The position numbers and the translations under genes were made by a program. DNA of 8,046 bases from Dehalococcoidia bacterium (GTDB lineage: Bacteria > Chloroflexota > Dehalococcoidia > E44-bin15 > DAOWNJ01). The notes under the pieces are model-generated. The model had not been told where the DNA came from. It did not search any database and worked only from the letters and a program-made list of their open reading frames with translations. Below, piece by piece: positions 6,486 through 8,046 of this stretch. The stretch spans positions 1-8,046 of the forward strand of contig DAOWNJ010000038.1 in assembly GCA_030642645.1 (NCBI GenBank). The letters are read 5' to 3'. Within the stretch, counting starts at the first letter, position 1. Each line of letters opens with the position of its first letter.

Positions 6486-7358
6486 TCACCCCGCTTTAAG
6501 GTGAGCGAAGATCATTCTACCCGCCACTGTCTGGAGGACCCTGGTGACCGCCACGGTCTGCTCGGTATTGATATAGCGCCTCCCACCCTCGACAACGACC
6601 ATAGTGCCATCGTCAAGGAAGCCGAGGCCCTGACCGAACTCCTTCCCCTCCTGGATGATGCGGAGCTCAAGCTCCTCCCCGGGGAGTATAACCGGCTTCA
6701 CCGCATTGGCGAGCTCATTGATATTGAGGACACGAACCCCCTGTAGCTCAGCCACCCTATTCAGATTGAAATCGCTGGTGACGATCGGACAGTGAAAATT
6801 TTTGGCCAGCCTCACCAGCTTGCCATCGACATCCTGGGCATCATCGGCATCCGCCTCCGTGATCTTCAGCGGGACCTCGGATTCCTTCTGGAGCTTATTG
6901 AGCATCTCCAGTCCCCTCCTCCCCCGATTTCTCCTGAGGGAATCAGCGGAATCGGCGATGTGCTGAAGCTCCTCAAGGACAAACCTGGGGATAAGGAGAG
7001 TCCCGCCTATGAAACCAGTCTGGCTGATGTCGGCAATACGACCATCGATGATGGCGCTGGTATCTACAAGGATCTGTCCGTTTGTTGAGACCACCCCACT
7101 GATACCTCTCCTCTGTAAGGGTGTTCCCAGGAGCTCAAAGAGTTCCCTTCCCCTCATAGCGGTGATGGAGAGCCCAACGAGGCCAAGGATGATGCTTACC
7201 ACTATAGGCGTGATGCTCCCCCATAGGCCGGGGAGGCGGGAAAGGGGGAAGGCGAGAAGGGCACCGATTAGAAGGCCAACGGCGAGCCCCACAACCCCCG
7301 TAAGGAGAGCCGATGCCGGGATCTTCCTGATCCACCTGAAGGGATTTATACTGGACAT
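6486..7358 (-). CDS. YacL-like membrane protein with PIN and TRAM domains
   Basis: Membrane-anchored protein of 290 residues. Two hydrophobic segments (about 18-37 and 49-68) are followed by a PIN nuclease-type domain (about 95-205) and a TRAM RNA-binding domain (about 219-287). PIN acidic residues are visible: Asp99 in ILVDTSAIIDGRI, Glu129/Glu130 in VLEEL, Asp178 in DVDGKL and Asp196 in VTSDFN. TRAM marks are the PGEELELRI start and GQGLGFLDDGTMVVVEGG. The combination matches the YacL/PilT-like family, whose Bacillus member sits just upstream of ispD as here. As I recall the Bacillus protein has four membrane segments, so this one is shorter at the N-terminus. Cellular role is not established; RNA cleavage is inferred from domains. 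GGAGAGGAG six bases before ATG is an excellent ribosome site. It is the first gene of the ispD-ispF-cysS operon. Confidence 0.9.
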   Translation of the reverse strand: MSSINPFRWIRKIPASALLTGVVGLAVGLLIGALLAFPLSRLPGLWGSITPIVVSIILGLVGLSITAMRGRELFELLGTPLQRRGISGVVSTNGQILVDTSAIIDGRIADISQTGFIGGTLLIPRFVLEELQHIADSADSLRRNRGRRGLEMLNKLQKESEVPLKITEADADDAQDVDGKLVRLAKNFHCPIVTSDFNLNRVAELQGVRVLNINELANAVKPVILPGEELELRIIQEGKEFGQGLGFLDDGTMVVVEGGRRYINTEQTVAVTRVLQTVAGRMIFAHLKAG

Positions 7359-7364
7359 AATCTA

Positions 7365-7373
7365 CTCCTCTCC
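7365..7373 (-). promoter_or_regulatory. Strong Shine-Dalgarno of the yacL-like gene
   Basis: GGAGAGGAG on the minus strand with a 6-base spacer to ATG at 7358. It lies only 8 bases after the T-run of the upstream hairpin, so a structure change there could also affect ribosome access. Confidence 0.7.
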
Positions 7374-7381
7374 AGGGCAAC

Positions 7382-7404
7382 AAAAAAGTGTACTGATGTA
7401 CACC
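7382..7404 (-). terminator. Terminator-like hairpin in the yacL operon leader
   Basis: On the minus strand GTGTAC-ATCA-GTACAC forms a perfect 6-bp stem (7403-7398 with 7393-7388) plus one G-T pair, followed directly by six T residues (7387-7382). This is the form of an intrinsic terminator, though the stem is short and only half GC. It could end transcription from the VTT gene 127 bases upstream, or act as an attenuator for the yacL operon, since there is almost no room for a promoter between it and the start codon. The 16-base dyad could instead be a protein-binding site. Confidence 0.45.
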
Positions 7405-7529
7405 GGAACAAGACCCCTACACCACCCAGTTTAAAAACTACGGATAATGCCTAGCCTTCGAATAAGTCTTGCCCGTTACCCAGATATAATTACTTTCAAC
7501 CCGATCAAATATTCGGGCGGCTAGTCAAA

Positions 7530-8046
7530 CTATATTGATATCCCGAACCACCTCAGGATGAAACCCAACCCCCAGGCCCCGAGGTAGGCGATCCCCATCC
7601 CCTTCACTGTCTTCCCTGCCCAGAGGAACAATAGGAATTTCTTTACCGGATAGTGTGTTGCCCCAGCGGCGACGCCGGCAGCATCAAAAACGGGATTTGG
7701 GAATGATGAGAAAAGGAACAGGAAGAGCCCGCCTCTCCTCTTCATCAAACGCTCAGAAATCTCATAGAATCTCCGAAGCCTCCCTTTGATCACCACCTTG
7801 CCACCCCTCCCCGCCATGTATCCGGTAAGCTCACCTATGGGCTCGGCAAGCCCCACCATTATTCCCACAAGCCAGGGGTAATACATAACCCCCCCAAGGG
7901 CAAATACAACCGCTAGCCCGGGAATCGGCACAATGAGAGTGGCGCTGGCCAAGAGGCTGATCAAAAAGGCGCCAAAATAGCCAATGCTTGCCAGGTCATT
8001 CAACTCGCTCCGAAAGATGACCGCGAAGACAGCGATGGCCACTACC
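7530..8046 (-). CDS. VTT-domain (DedA/TMEM64-like) membrane protein, N-terminus cut by the window edge
   Basis: At least 171 residues of a multi-pass inner-membrane protein. The frame is open to the window edge; the GTG at 8042 is only an internal codon of the visible frame and the real start probably lies outside. Hydrophobic segments alternate with a central basic region (GRGGKVVIKGRLRRFYE and LMKRRGG). Features typical of VTT (formerly SNARE-associated Golgi) proteins are the re-entrant-like VPIPG segment, EPIGELTGYMAGRGG, and the later FSSFPNPVFDAAGVAAG loop followed by a last pair of hydrophobic stretches. Relatives are implicated in lipid scrambling or undecaprenyl-phosphate and phospholipid flipping; the substrate here is unknown. 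It lies 171 bases upstream of yacL on the same strand. Confidence 0.75.
   Translation of the reverse strand, partial: VVAIAVFAVIFRSELNDLASIGYFGAFLISLLASATLIVPIPGLAVVFALGGVMYYPWLVGIMVGLAEPIGELTGYMAGRGGKVVIKGRLRRFYEISERLMKRRGGLFLFLFSSFPNPVFDAAGVAAGATHYPVKKFLLFLWAGKTVKGMGIAYLGAWGLGFILRWFGISI

Larger units (their letters stand above)
7359..7529 (-). other. Intergenic leader with several inverted repeats
   Basis: This 171-base gap between two minus-strand genes has no reading frame of note. Read on the minus strand it contains CCCGA/TCGGG (7517-7513 with 7504-7500), and a competing longer pairing in which CTAGCCGCCCG (7524-7514) can pair with CGGGC (7475-7471) and GGCTAG (7456-7451), leaving a 14-base bulge. 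A terminator-like hairpin follows at 7404-7382. No sigma70 promoter with normal spacing is convincing; TATATC at 7488-7483 has only a poorly spaced TTGATC upstream. I do not recognise a known riboswitch class or a T-box motif. Confidence 0.35.

Noticed and set aside
7009..7434. Plus-strand open frame of 141 codons reaching into the yacL leader
   Set aside because: Mostly antisense to the membrane and PIN regions of yacL; composition is that of a shadow frame and there is no convincing ribosome site.
7483..7510. Promoter for yacL with TATATC as -10
   Set aside because: The best -35 candidate, TTGATC, is only 14 bases away, and TTGAAA is much too close, so spacing does not fit.
7500..7517. Intrinsic terminator of the VTT gene
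   Set aside because: The CCCGA/TCGGG stem has only five pairs and is not followed by a T-run; the hairpin at 7404-7382 is a better candidate.
7359..7529. T-box riboswitch upstream of the cysS operon
   Set aside because: GGGTGGT appears on the minus strand, but the conserved ACCGCG part is missing, the leader is short, and cysS is the fourth gene.

Overview
The window looks like bacterial chromosome with tightly packed housekeeping genes. Isoprenoid precursors are made through the MEP pathway (ispD, ispF). A yacL-ispD-ispF-cysS order is present, a thinned version of the yacL-ispD-ispF-gltX-cysE-cysS neighbourhood known from Bacillus. Arginine codons AGG/AGA are common, and TTG and GTG starts appear beside ATG. 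A Chloroflexota (Dehalococcoidia-like) or other deep-branching source is my guess from this mixture of genes; the sequence does not prove it. I see no mobile elements, CRISPR arrays, tRNA or rRNA genes.

Left part (1-3286, + strand): bases 1 to about 110 are homopolymer-rich and look like unreliable end-of-contig sequence. After a short hydrophobic reading frame that may be the tail of a truncated upstream membrane protein come three genes in a row: a SAM hydrolase of the DUF62 family, a MenA/UbiA-type membrane prenyltransferase, and a radical SAM protein with a complete SPASM cysteine set. They appear linked by 4-base ATGA and GTGA stop/start overlaps, so they are probably one translationally coupled operon. 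The joint product of this set is not obvious, and it is the most interesting part of the window.

Middle (3259-3800, - strand): a YbjQ/UPF0145 gene and a two-helix small membrane protein gene overlap by 4 bases and converge on the first operon, with a 28-base tail-to-tail overlap. A good sigma70-type promoter (TTGATT, 17 bases, TATACT) fits inside the 41-base gap upstream.

Right part (3842-7358, - strand): yacL-like PIN/TRAM membrane protein, ispD, ispF and cysS, with spacings from -14 to +3 bases, form a second operon. Its 171-base 5' leader holds several inverted repeats, ending in a hairpin followed by six T residues only 23 bases before the yacL start, which hints at attenuation or at a terminator for the gene upstream. 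The last gene, cut by the window edge, is a VTT (DedA/TMEM64-like) membrane protein on the same strand.

Functionally, IspD and IspF feed the isoprenoid pool that a UbiA-family enzyme draws on, and two enzymes of the left operon consume SAM. These links are inference from proximity only.
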